This document shows positions 1 to 8,216 of a stretch of DNA of 64,000 bases, in pieces (the stretch's first letter is position 1; every line of letters begins with the position of its first letter). The DNA lies in assembly GCF_005145045.1 (NCBI RefSeq), contig NZ_CP039691.1:131001-195000 (forward strand). Direction: 5' to 3'. Under the pieces are notes generated by a model. The model had not been told where the DNA came from, made no database searches, and saw only the letters and a list, made by a program, of their open reading frames with translations. The stretch comes from Agrobacterium larrymoorei. Its GTDB lineage: Bacteria > Pseudomonadota > Alphaproteobacteria > Rhizobiales > Rhizobiaceae. A program made the position numbers and the translations under genes.

Positions 1-1683
1 CAGGGGCTCGTCATCCACCACCAGAATCGTCTCGTCGCCATCGGCGCGCGGAGCATCGATATGGCTCGCCTCGGCCTCCATATCTGCGTTTTCAATCGAG
101 CCCGCATAGCGTGGCAGATACAGGCAGATCATCGTGCCCTTGCCGAGTTCGGAATAGATGCGCGCGGCACCACCGGACTGTCCGGCAAAGCCGTAAACCA
201 TCGAAAGGCCAAGCCCGGTGCCCTGCCCTATCGGCTTTGTCGTATAGAACGGATCGAATGCGCGCTCGATGACATCCTGCGACATGCCTGTTCCGGTATC
301 GGAAACGCAGAGCGATACATATTGCCCAGGCTCCAGCCCGCGCATGCGGGCAGAGCGCTCGTCCATCCAGCGGTTGCCCGTTTCGATGGTCAGCCTGCCA
401 CCGTTCGGCATGGCGTCACGGGCATTGATGCAGAGATTGAGCAGCGCGTTTTCAAGCTGACTTGCATCGACGAATGTCGGCCACAGACCAGCAGCGCCGA
501 CGGTCTCGACCTTGATTTCAGGCCCAACGCTGCGAATGACAAGCTCCAGCATGCTGTCGACGAGCGTGTTGATATTGAGCGGTTTGGGGTCGAGCGTCTG
601 GCGGCGAGAGAAGGCGAGAAGCCTCTGTGTCAGCGCCGATGCGCGTTTGGTCGCGCCCATGGCGCCATTGATGTAACGGTTCAGATCACCCACCCGCCCC
701 TGCGCCAGTCGCGTATTCATCATTTCCAGACTGCCGCTGATGCCCGCGAGGATGTTGTTGAAGTCATGCGCGAGCCCGCCGGTCAGCTGGCCGACGGCCT
801 CCATTTTCTGCGCCTGCCGCAACGCCTCTTCCGCTGCCATAAGCTCGCTCGTGCGCTCCTCCACCTGCTGTTCCAGCGTGGCGTTCAACGTCTCAAGCGC
901 CAGTTCCGCCTTGCGCCGGGCGGTAATGTCCTGAAACAGAACGGCGACCTGACGCCGCTCTATCGGTTCGATGCGGACCGCGGCAAGCTCCAGATATCGC
1001 CCGGTTGCGACGAGTTCCTGCTGGAAGCGGATCGGCTCTCCGGTTTGCAGCACGGCACCATAACGGGCAATCCAGGCATCGGCCTCTTCCGGCACCATGG
1101 TACGAAGCCGCTGGCCCACCACATTCGGAATACCCGCATGACGGGCATAGGCATCATTGGCCTGAATATGGACATAATCACTATCTGGACCATGCGGCCC
1201 ATCCAGAAACTCGATGATGCAGAAACCCTCATCGATGGCGTCGAACAGTCCCTTATAGAGATCTTCGCTTTCCCGCCGCGCCCGTTCCGAGAGTGTGCGC
1301 TCAGTCACATCCGAACCTTCCACGAAGATTGCGCTCACCGAGCCGTCGGCTCCGCGGATCGGCTGATAGACGAAATCGAGATAACGCTCCTTGATCGGGC
1401 CGTCCTGTTCGGACTGCACGGCAAAAAGCGCGCCTGAGGCGGTGTAAGGAGTGCCCGTCGAATAGACTTCATCCAGTATTTTCACGAAACCCTGCGCCGC
1501 TGCATCCGGCAGGGCCTCGGCAACCGTGCGCCCGACAATATCGCGCCGACCGACGAGGTTCATATAGCTGGGATTGGCAAGTTCAAAACGATGTTCCGGG
1601 CCGCGCAACAGAGCAATGAAGGTGGGTGCCTGCTCGAATAGCTGCGTCAGGATAGGGCCAATATTGCCGGTACTGCTGGTCAA
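1..1683 (-). CDS. PAS hybrid sensor histidine kinase (C-terminus beyond window)
   Basis: Membrane-free hybrid sensor kinase, cut by the window start. The frame translated from the minus strand gives two PAS domains (about residues 8-120 and 135-245), a coiled coil, a HisKA domain with the H box LTGGLAHDFNN (His near residue 306), and a HATPase domain with an N box (NLCINARDAMPNGG) and G boxes (DTGTGM, GQGTGLGLSM). A receiver domain begins near residue 545 (ILVVDDEPL) and runs off the edge. A TGA lies two codons upstream in frame, so the start is probably the TTG at 1683, with a GGGG stretch about 9 nt before it. It is separated from the upstream LOV operon by a terminator, so it is probably its own unit. 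The signal sensed is unknown. Confidence 0.85.
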   Translation of the reverse strand, partial: MTSSTGNIGPILTQLFEQAPTFIALLRGPEHRFELANPSYMNLVGRRDIVGRTVAEALPDAAAQGFVKILDEVYSTGTPYTASGALFAVQSEQDGPIKERYLDFVYQPIRGADGSVSAIFVEGSDVTERTLSERARRESEDLYKGLFDAIDEGFCIIEFLDGPHGPDSDYVHIQANDAYARHAGIPNVVGQRLRTMVPEEADAWIARYGAVLQTGEPIRFQQELVATGRYLELAAVRIEPIERRQVAVLFQDITARRKAELALETLNATLEQQVEERTSELMAAEEALRQAQKMEAVGQLTGGLAHDFNNILAGISGSLEMMNTRLAQGRVGDLNRYINGAMGATKRASALTQRLLAFSRRQTLDPKPLNINTLVDSMLELVIRSVGPEIKVETVGAAGLWPTFVDASQLENALLNLCINARDAMPNGGRLTIETGNRWMDERSARMRGLEPGQYVSLCVSDTGTGMSQDVIERAFDPFYTTKPIGQGTGLGLSMVYGFAGQSGGAARIYSELGKGTMICLYLPRYAGSIENADMEAEASHIDAPRADGDETILVVDDEPL

Positions 1684-1707
1684 TTTTCACAACCCCATAA
1701 TAATCAC

Positions 1708-1738
1708 AAAAACGCCATCTCGATAAACTGGCGTTTTT
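1708..1738 (-). terminator. Rho-independent terminator of the LOV kinase / regulator operon
   Basis: A 10-bp perfect stem (AAAAACGCCA with TGGCGTTTTT) with an 11-nt loop and a T-run lies just after the response-regulator stop and before the next minus-strand gene. Confidence 0.8.
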
Positions 1739-1766
1739 TACGCTATTACCTCGACGGATGACAGAT

Positions 1767-2192
1767 TTATTGCGTCGGCATGATCAGATTTGGCGGAACG
1801 GAGAGCGTGTCGTTCCCGTTGATCTTGGCATCGAGATATTCAATCGCATTTTGAAGACCATTGACCGTGTAAGGTTTTTCGATGGCGCCCACGGCACCGG
1901 CAAAATCATCCGGGATGCGCTTCACATTGCCGCTGACGAAGACATATGGAATGTCTTCCTCCGCCAAAAACCTTCCCACATCGACCCCGGTCGGACCATC
2001 CACGAGATGAATGTCGACAAAGGCGAAGTCCGGACGGTCCTTTTCGACGAGAGCGCGGGCCGCCATGCTGGCGGCTGCGATACCGGTAACGGAGTGGCCT
2101 GCGGCTTCGATTTCGCTCTCCAGTTCGAGGGCAAGCAGTGCTTCGTCCTCAACAATCATAATGCGCAAACCATTATTCCTTTTCATTCTCAA
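1767..2192 (-). CDS. Single-domain response regulator (REC only)
   Basis: A 141-residue stand-alone receiver domain. The acidic pocket (VEDE), the phospho-acceptor Asp60 (FVDIH), the Ser of the switch (VFVSGN) and Lys106 (IEKPY) are all present, so it should be phosphorylatable. No output domain follows; such proteins act as phosphorelay shuttles or bind partners directly. It overlaps the end of the LOV kinase gene by 20 bp, which implies translational coupling and makes it the natural partner of that kinase. It could equally accept phosphate from the bacteriophytochrome, which has no adjacent regulator of its own. Confidence 0.9.
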   Translation of the reverse strand: MRMKRNNGLRIMIVEDEALLALELESEIEAAGHSVTGIAAASMAARALVEKDRPDFAFVDIHLVDGPTGVDVGRFLAEEDIPYVFVSGNVKRIPDDFAGAVGAIEKPYTVNGLQNAIEYLDAKINGNDTLSVPPNLIMPTQ

Positions 2193-3288
2193 CCATCAGC
2201 GTGACGCTTACCATGGTGCGCCTGCCATCTCGTTCTCGTTTGATATCGGCATTCACCTGCCGCGCGCAGGTTTCCAGAAGCATCTGGCTGAACTTCTGCT
2301 CTTCCTCATTGACCTCTACGGGATCGATCGTGTCGGTGACCTCGATCAGGAAATGGCCGTTCAGCCGTTTCACTGTAACCTTGATGTCGCCGCCGCCGTC
2401 CCCCAGCCCGCGCCGCACGGCATCGCCTACCAGTTCATTGACGATGAGCGATAGCGGCGAGGCTTTTGCAGCGGGAACATAGACAGGTGAGAGGTCCAGT
2501 TCGACATTGATATCGTTACGCTTCAATTGGCCGGTGAGATTGACGACCAGATCCTCCGCAAAATCTGCGACATCGAAACGGGCAATATTTTCTAGTGTGA
2601 ACAGCTTGCGATGAACGGTGCTCAGCGCTTCGATCCGGTTCAGCACGGATTTCAGCGTTGCGCTCACCGTTTCGTTCCCGGTCATGCGATCCTGAAGCTT
2701 CACGATGGAGGCAATCGTCATGAGGTTGTTCTTGACGCGATGGTCCACTTCGTGAACGAGAAGCGTCTTGGCTTCCAGCGCATCCCGAAGGTCCTTCGTG
2801 CGCCGGGTCACCTCTTCTTCGGCTAGAATGCGCGCTTCGGCCAGCTCGGCTTCCTTGGTTTTGATGCGGGTGAAATCCAGTTGGGATGCGAAATAGTATA
2901 TCACTTGGCCCTTGTTATCGCGCACAGGACTGACGAAAAGAGCGTTCCAGAACTCTGAACCGTCCTTGCGATAATTGAGGATATCGACCGATACAGGGCG
3001 ACCCGCGTCAATCGCGTCGCGAATGTTCGCGACAGCGCCGGGGTCAGTCTTTTCGCCCTGCAACAGCCGGCAATTCTTGCCGATCAATTCCTCGTTGGAA
3101 TAGCCAGTCAGGTCATTAAAGGCCTTGTTACAGAAAATAATAGGATTATCGTCCTGCTTCGGATCGGTGATGATCATCGGCATTCGCGTTGCCTTGAAAG
3201 CCGCTGCGAAGGGGTCTTCCGAAAGATGATCTGCAAGCAGGCGCTCACCAGCTTTGCGCGCTTCTGAGGGCAGTAAATAATCGACCAT
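2173..3288 (-). CDS. LOV-domain blue-light sensor histidine kinase (HisKA_2 type)
   Basis: A 371-residue soluble protein. Residues about 30-140 form a LOV domain with the flavin-adduct motif GKNCRLLQG (Cys73) and the NPIIFCNKAF and NYRKDGSEFWN signatures, so it should bind FMN and sense blue light. A helical linker leads to a HisKA_2 dimerisation domain with H box HEVDHRVKNNL (His183). The C-terminal ATPase domain is degenerate. The N box reads NELVGDAV, with Asp289 where Asn is expected; the DxGxG box reads VTDTIDP; no second glycine box is visible. Whether it still autophosphorylates is therefore open. It is in an operon with the response regulator and divergent from the bacteriophytochrome. 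Confidence 0.9.
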   Translation of the reverse strand: MVDYLLPSEARKAGERLLADHLSEDPFAAAFKATRMPMIITDPKQDDNPIIFCNKAFNDLTGYSNEELIGKNCRLLQGEKTDPGAVANIRDAIDAGRPVSVDILNYRKDGSEFWNALFVSPVRDNKGQVIYYFASQLDFTRIKTKEAELAEARILAEEEVTRRTKDLRDALEAKTLLVHEVDHRVKNNLMTIASIVKLQDRMTGNETVSATLKSVLNRIEALSTVHRKLFTLENIARFDVADFAEDLVVNLTGQLKRNDINVELDLSPVYVPAAKASPLSLIVNELVGDAVRRGLGDGGGDIKVTVKRLNGHFLIEVTDTIDPVEVNEEEQKFSQMLLETCARQVNADIKRERDGRRTMVSVTLMVENEKE

Positions 3289-3507
3289 AAATTTTCCCGC
3301 ATTCCCATTAGACGCATAATATTTGGGAGCGGGAAAGGTTCCTGGTGCTGCCGAATTTTAAAAAGCGAATTTATCCTTTCGCTAGCGGGACTTAAATTTA
3401 CCTTTGTTCGAAAATACTGATAAAGATGTATCAATCGCAAAAGACGCATCTCGCTCAATAGCTGCTCGAAGCTATTCGCGGTGCCAACAAGAAGACGGGA
3501 GAACCGC

Positions 3508-5628
3508 ATGCTGCGAGACGAGAACACCCAGATCATTTCCTGCGATCTCGAACCGATCCATCGGCCCGGCTCCATTCAGCCGCATGGCCTGATGCTCGTT
3601 GCGCGCGCGGAAACACTGGAAATCGTCGGCGCAGGCGGTGATGTTGCCTTGCGCTTCGGCAGGGACTGGCATGGCCAGACCCTAGATGTATTTCTCGGGC
3701 TCGATCTCACTCAGATTTCCGCAACGGCACGCACCGGGCATCCTGCCGTGATCGGCAGGGTGTCTGTTGCCAAGGGCGACATGAACGCTGTTGCCTTCGT
3801 CTCGGGCGATTACATCGTCGTCGAGCTGGATGAGGCGGAAGAGGATGCTATTCTGAGCGTGCCCTTTCTCTACGGTCTTGAAGCCGCGACAGCGATGTTC
3901 GAACGCGCCGGAACGCTTGCGGATTTAAGCCAGGAGGCCGCCAAGACATTCCGCCAACTGACCGGCTACGGGCGGGTCATGATCTACCAGTTTCTGGATG
4001 ACGACGCGGGCGTGGTGACGGGCGAGAGCCTTGACGAGACATCCGGCAGCTTCATCAACCACCATTTCCCGGCAAGCGACATTCCGCGTCAGGCACGCGC
4101 GCTTTATGTGCGCAACAAGGTGCGCGTTATACCCGATGTGCATTATGTGCCGCAGCCCGTGATGGGCACGGAGGATTTTTCGGGTATCGATCTCAGCGAT
4201 TCCATGCTGCGCAGCGTTTCCCCGGTGCATCTGCAATATCTCCGGAATATGGGCGTGGCCGCATCCGCCTCCATCTCCATCGTGAAGGATGGGACGCTGT
4301 GGGGGCTGATCGCCTGCCATCATCACGAGCCAAAGACGATACCGCTCAGCATCCGGCTTGCATGTCAGGCGCTTGCCAGTGGGCTATCGCGGCAGGTGAA
4401 GGCGAAGGAAGAGGCGGAGTTTTATCGCGAGCGCATCCGGCTTCGTGCGCAGGAAGATGCCGTGCTGTCCCAGCTGGGTGGCGACAAATCGCTTGGCGAC
4501 TTCTTTGAGAATTCCGGTCGTGAGCTTGCCAAGCTGCTGAATGCCGATGGTTTTGCCGCGACTCAGGGCAAGGACCTGTTCACCTTCGGGCGCTGCCCGG
4601 ACAATATCGATATTCGCGATATTGCCGAATTCGTCAGACGCCCCGCAGCCGTGCAGGCGCTTTCGACCGCCAGCCTGCCGCGCCTCTTGCCGGAAGCAAA
4701 AGCCTATGCCGATCGGGCCAGCGGGCTTCTTGCAGTGACCATGTCGACGGAAGTGCCGACCATATTGCTATGGTTCCGGGCCGAACATCTGGAAGTGGTG
4801 AAGTGGGCGGGTAATCCGCACAAGGATATTCCCGTCAAACCGGACGAGACCCTCAATCCCAGAACATCCTTCGAGGAGTGGACGGAGAGCGTGCGCGAAA
4901 AGGCACGGCCTTGGAGCCATGCCGAAATCGATGCTGCGAGCCGTATCGTCCGGCTGATGCTCGAACACCGCAACAATCGCCGCACACGACAACTCAATAT
5001 GGAGCTGACGACGACGCTGAAGGAAAATGAAAGCCTGATCAAGCAGAAGGACTATCTGCTGAAAGAGGTGAACCACCGCGTTCAAAACAGCCTGCAGCTT
5101 GTCTCGGCATTTCTGAGAATGCAGGGCAGAGCCGCAGGCGATGAGGCCGTCTCGACCCATCTGGAAGAAGCGCAGAAGCGATTGAATGCAGTGGCGCTGG
5201 TTCACCGCAGGCTTTATCAGGATGATAGCGTCGAAATTATCGATCTGTCGCGCTATCTCGAAGACCTCGTGCGGGACATGCAGGCGTCGATGGATCAGCG
5301 CTGGGTCAACCACATGATCATGGATCTGGCACCCATCCTGATTTCGACGGACCGCGCTGTGAATGTCGGGCTTTTGCTGACTGAACTCATCATCAATGCG
5401 CAGAAATACGCCTATGACGGCGATCCGGGGTCATTGCTGATAAAGCTCGAACAGCACCGAACTTCGTTCCGCCTGATCGTGGCCGATAAGGGCCGGGGCA
5501 AGACCAGCCAGAACACCAGCGGCTTCGGCTCCCGCATGCTGACCGCCATTGGCGACCGGCTGAAAGGCCATCTCGATGAAGAGGACAACAGTCCGGGCCT
5601 TCGCGTCGTGGTGACCGCCGCGATATAG
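3508..5628 (+). CDS. bphP: Bacteriophytochrome sensor histidine kinase
   Basis: A red/far-red photoreceptor kinase of about 706 residues with PAS-GAF-PHY-HisKA_2-HATPase order. Cys12 in IISCDLEPIHRPGSIQPHG is the expected biliverdin attachment site. The GAF domain carries FPASDIPRQ near residue 190, and the PHY tongue carries PRTSFEEW near residue 451. The H box is KEVNHRVQNSL (about residue 523). The ATPase domain has TELIINAQ, ADKGRG and SGFGSRML, so unlike the neighbouring LOV kinase it looks intact. The start at 3508 is preferred because GGGAG precedes it at good spacing; an in-frame GTG at 3481 lacks this. No response regulator lies downstream. Confidence 0.93.
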   Translation: MLRDENTQIISCDLEPIHRPGSIQPHGLMLVARAETLEIVGAGGDVALRFGRDWHGQTLDVFLGLDLTQISATARTGHPAVIGRVSVAKGDMNAVAFVSGDYIVVELDEAEEDAILSVPFLYGLEAATAMFERAGTLADLSQEAAKTFRQLTGYGRVMIYQFLDDDAGVVTGESLDETSGSFINHHFPASDIPRQARALYVRNKVRVIPDVHYVPQPVMGTEDFSGIDLSDSMLRSVSPVHLQYLRNMGVAASASISIVKDGTLWGLIACHHHEPKTIPLSIRLACQALASGLSRQVKAKEEAEFYRERIRLRAQEDAVLSQLGGDKSLGDFFENSGRELAKLLNADGFAATQGKDLFTFGRCPDNIDIRDIAEFVRRPAAVQALSTASLPRLLPEAKAYADRASGLLAVTMSTEVPTILLWFRAEHLEVVKWAGNPHKDIPVKPDETLNPRTSFEEWTESVREKARPWSHAEIDAASRIVRLMLEHRNNRRTRQLNMELTTTLKENESLIKQKDYLLKEVNHRVQNSLQLVSAFLRMQGRAAGDEAVSTHLEEAQKRLNAVALVHRRLYQDDSVEIIDLSRYLEDLVRDMQASMDQRWVNHMIMDLAPILISTDRAVNVGLLLTELIINAQKYAYDGDPGSLLIKLEQHRTSFRLIVADKGRGKTSQNTSGFGSRMLTAIGDRLKGHLDEEDNSPGLRVVVTAAI

Positions 5629-5726
5629 GGCATTTCCGCTTTTCTCCGAAACGTGTAAATGCCCTAAGTCTCTGCTATATCGCGTTTTCCGGACGCAAAA
5701 CCGCTTCGCACTTTTGCTGAAAACGC
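5626..5726. repeat. Structured intergenic repeat-like element (two stem-loops)
   Basis: Two imperfect palindromes lie back to back after the phytochrome gene. The first is TAGGGCATTT (5626-5635, including the stop codon) with AAATGCCCTA (5657-5666). The second is GCGTTTTC (5682-5689) with GAAAACGC (5719-5726), enclosing GCAAAA/TTTTGC. The second motif resembles, from memory, a short palindromic element scattered between genes in Rhizobiales genomes. Only one copy was seen in this window. It may also end transcription. Confidence 0.5.
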
Positions 5727-5747
5727 TTCTGCGGTCTTGCCATCAAT

Positions 5748-6197
5748 TCAGAAGACTTTCCTGAGCTTGGCATCGACCGACTGGCTATTGCCGCCTCGGA
5801 CCGCGAAGAAGAGGAAGATGGCGGCCCACAGGATCGACTTCTCCGATCCGCCCAGGCCTTCAGCCTTTACGATCCAGTGGAAATAGACGGTCACCATCAG
5901 GACGATGAAGGATGCGAAAGCGGCAGGGCGCGTCAGCAGACCGATGGCGACGAGGATGCCGCCAAAAAATTCCGTCGCGGCAAGCAGCGGTGACCAGAAC
6001 ACGCCGGGATAAAAGCCGAGTCCTTCCACCATGCCGACAGCGCCGAACGGGTTGGTGATCTTGCCGAAGCCGTGCGTAACCAGCAGCACGCCAGCCACGA
6101 CGCGCAGAATGGTTTCCGCCAGTTCATATGTGCTGTTATAAAGGGGAGCGACCGCCGGGACGATCAGGCGCTCACGCGAAAGCTCAGTATTAGCCAT
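5748..6197 (-). CDS. DoxX family membrane protein
   Basis: About 149 residues from the ATG at 6197, which has GGAG 6 nt upstream; an upstream in-frame start at 6218 has no such site. Four hydrophobic segments follow a short polar N-terminus, with the DoxX-type motifs ILRVVAGVLLVTHGFGKI, EFFGGILVAIGLLTRPAAF and a C-terminal AAIFLFFAVRGG. DoxX proteins are small inner-membrane proteins linked in some bacteria to thiol and redox stress; the reaction here is not known. It is monocistronic and divergent from the Rdx gene, another redox-type protein. Confidence 0.85.
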   Translation of the reverse strand: MANTELSRERLIVPAVAPLYNSTYELAETILRVVAGVLLVTHGFGKITNPFGAVGMVEGLGFYPGVFWSPLLAATEFFGGILVAIGLLTRPAAFASFIVLMVTVYFHWIVKAEGLGGSEKSILWAAIFLFFAVRGGNSQSVDAKLRKVF

Positions 6198-6318
6198 TGA
6201 ATACTCCGCAGGTTGCAATGCACAATCTTCTGCGAAAAACAGGGTCCGTTAACAAGCAGCAATTGCGGAAAACCTGAGTGAGTAAGTAATATTTCTGTGA
6301 CCCACATTGGAGAGGCTC

Positions 6319-6630
6319 ATGACAGAAACGACAACCAAGCCCCGTGTCGCAATCACCTACTGCACGCAATGCAACTGGCTCCTCCGGTCCGCATGGATGG
6401 CACAGGAGCTGTTGGCCACGTTTTCCGACAGCCTCGCGGAAGTCGCTCTCATTCCGGCAACAGGCGGACGCTTCGACATCACCGTGGATGGTGAACTTCT
6501 TTGGGAGCGCAAGCGCGATGGTGGCTTCCCTGGCCCTAAGGAATTGAAGCAGAGGCTGCGTGACATGATAGACCCCGATCGCGACCTCGGTCATCTGGAC
6601 CGGCAGAAAAACGAAGGGCTCGACAGTTAA
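6319..6630 (+). CDS. SelW/SelT/SelH (Rdx) family thioredoxin-fold protein
   Basis: About 103 residues. The N-terminal motif ITYCTQCNWLLR contains the CxxC redox pair of the Rdx fold, followed by the family pattern in which a glycine-rich strand (ATGGRFDITVDGELLW) precedes KRDGGFPGPKELKQ. These are Cys homologues of selenoprotein W, thought to act in thiol redox control; the bacterial substrate is unknown. The start at 6319 follows GGAGAGG at good spacing. It is divergent from DoxX, with about 120 bp between them. Confidence 0.85.
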   Translation: MTETTTKPRVAITYCTQCNWLLRSAWMAQELLATFSDSLAEVALIPATGGRFDITVDGELLWERKRDGGFPGPKELKQRLRDMIDPDRDLGHLDRQKNEGLDS

Positions 6631-6843
6631 GCCACTCGTTGTTCGATAATAAGTCCGCTTCGCGATTCGGATCGTTGAAGGCCATTGCTCTTTTTCTACC
6701 CCCCTTTTGGGTGAAAAGCGCATGTTCGAAAGCGGGTGCCATCCACAACAATCCATGTTTTTCGATGAAAAAACAAAGATCGTCATAAAACTTCAAAATC
6801 TCTGTTGACACCAAGCGCTCACCCCCGTACATGGCTCCTCGTC

Positions 6844-6930
6844 GCCCAGATGGCGGAATTGGTAGACGCGCCAGCTTCAGGTGCTGGTACTCGAAAGGGT
6901 GTGGAGGTTCGAGTCCTCTTCTGGGCACCA
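6844..6930 (+). tRNA. tRNA-Leu (anticodon CAG)
   Basis: An 87-nt class II tRNA. The acceptor stem is GCCCAGA with TCTGGGC, the D-arm contains GGCGGAATTGG, and the anticodon arm is CCAGC-TTCAGGT-GCTGG (anticodon CAG). A variable arm and the T-arm GGAGGTTCGAGTCCTC follow, and the CCA end is encoded. Confidence 0.95.
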
Positions 6931-7085
6931 TTCCTTATTTGATCCTAGCCAGATCAATGACTTACCGAAAAATCGATGAGTTGACCTGCCCTTCGGGGCA
7001 GCGGAAATTCCGTGGCCATCGCGCACGGATCGGCGGCGCTGAGAGCGCTGGTCCCTCGCTTCTTCCAAAGATATATTGTGTCTGA

Positions 7086-7505
7086 TTATTGGCCTGCGCC
7101 GGTCGCGCCAGCGCTGCTTTCGTTCTGGGAATGCTCTTCGCAGTTCGGCGTGCAGGAAAGAACGGTTCGCGCCGTCTGGCGGAACACGCGCACCGTGTTG
7201 CCCTCATCGATCGATACGAGTATCCGCTCATCGACAATAGCGTTGCCCTGCCCATCAAGCAGCACCAGATTGGTGGTGCCGAAGCTGCGGCCGGTCAGGA
7301 CGATTGTCGTGGAATCGGCGACCGTCGCATCCGCGACCTTGGAATTGCCAATGATGACCTTGCTTACGGGCCTGTCCAGTTTCAGCACGCGCGCATGGTT
7401 CATCGACACCCGCAACATCTCATCTTCTTGCGCGCGAGCCGCAGCAGGAACAGCGGCCAGCACCGCCATGGCAACTGCGAATCTCGTAAAGGTAGAGGAT
7501 GACAT
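7086..7505 (-). CDS. Periplasmic pilus-assembly protein resembling the N-terminal domain of CpaC
   Basis: 139 residues with a Sec signal peptide (AVAMAVLAAVPAAARAQ) and then one domain. The pattern is ARVLKLDRPVSKVIIGNSKVADATVADS, then LTGRSFGTTNLVLLDGQGN. This closely parallels CpaC in the same window (KALVIDLPQDAHDILVADP, then LFGKSVGQTNIFIFGAQGE), so it is a stand-alone copy of the secretin N-terminal domain (T2SS/T3SS pilus N family). Two cysteines near the C-terminus (LSCTPNCEEH) could form a disulfide. It is divergent from the pilin gene and probably works in the envelope part of the Flp pilus machine. Confidence 0.8.
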   Translation of the reverse strand: MSSSTFTRFAVAMAVLAAVPAAARAQEDEMLRVSMNHARVLKLDRPVSKVIIGNSKVADATVADSTTIVLTGRSFGTTNLVLLDGQGNAIVDERILVSIDEGNTVRVFRQTARTVLSCTPNCEEHSQNESSAGATGAGQ

Positions 7506-7933
7506 GGTTCAGGCGGACCTTCATTAGCACGAGCAGGCATTATCTATGCCCGGCCACAATGACCCGGAATGGTGAATGAAGATTTAAAGACCGGATTTTG
7601 CGCTCGAAAGAGTAAACGCGCAAATCCCGCAATGATTGCAGCACGCAGGAAGCGAACCATTATTGCACAGGGTGTGTCTCACAATATGAAACAGATACGC
7701 CTTCTCCAAGACCCTGAACGCGCTTATTATCAGGACTTTTGTGACTTCAGTAAAAATCGATATTTTACTTGGTATAATCATTTACCAATCGCTCGGCATT
7801 ACCGCTTTAACACTATATTAATCGCTTTTATTAAGCCGCTGGAAATCGAGCTTTTGTAGGTTGAAGGCAACCGAACAACGGAAAACAGTTGTCGGAGTGC
7901 TGACCAACAAACAAGAGCTTAGGAGAAACCCGC
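7506..7933. other. AT-rich divergent intergenic region upstream of the pilin gene
   Basis: 428 bp between the CpaC-N-like gene and the Flp pilin gene, more AT-rich than its surroundings in the second half. It holds the CtrA-type site at 7807-7821 and an extra TTAA at 7830-7833. An open frame at 7569-7859 has no recognisable domain or ribosome site and is not called as a gene. Confidence 0.6.
7807..7821. promoter_or_regulatory. CtrA-type binding site upstream of the Flp pilin gene
   Basis: TTAA-CACTATA-TTAA is an exact TTAA-N7-TTAA full site, 113 bp before the pilin start. In Caulobacter pilA is a direct CtrA target. The match to the consensus is seen directly; binding is inferred. Confidence 0.6.
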
Positions 7934-8116
7934 ATGACCAAGATTTTCGCACGTTTCATGAAAGATGAGTCCGGCGCAACCGCCATCGAATATGGCCTGA
8001 TCGCAGCCCTCATTTCTGTTGCTATCATCACTGGCGCAAAGAGCTTGGGAACGTCTCTTAGCACACAGTTTACGAATATCGGATCTTACTTGAACCTCGC
8101 AGCAAAAACTAACTGA
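7934..8116 (+). CDS. pilA: Flp/Fap type IVb pilin
   Basis: 60 residues with the type IVb prepilin layout: a short charged leader (KIFARFMKDESG), the cleavage and processing region G/ATAIEYGLIAALISVAI, and one hydrophobic helix that both spans the membrane and forms the pilus core. A strong ribosome site (AGGAG) precedes the ATG. It is the major subunit of the adhesive common pilus (CtpA in Agrobacterium) and heads the cluster. The 94-bp gap to cpaA may contain a processing point or partial terminator that keeps pilin expression higher than that of the assembly genes. Confidence 0.95.
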   Translation: MTKIFARFMKDESGATAIEYGLIAALISVAIITGAKSLGTSLSTQFTNIGSYLNLAAKTN

Positions 8117-8216
8117 TCCTAATCGGCAGTATAGTATGCTTTAATGATCAGCTGTCCTGGAATTTCCAAGGCAGCTGATTCTATGAGAATGACATACTGC
8201 TCTTTGGCGGGTGAAT

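Noticed and set aside
61..1437. 458-codon plus-strand open frame
   Set aside because: It is antisense to a histidine kinase with PAS, HisKA and HATPase motifs; the plus-strand product has no domain and no ribosome site.
7569..7859. 96-codon plus-strand frame upstream of the pilin gene
   Set aside because: No domain, no ribosome site, AT-rich composition, and it covers the CtrA-type site.
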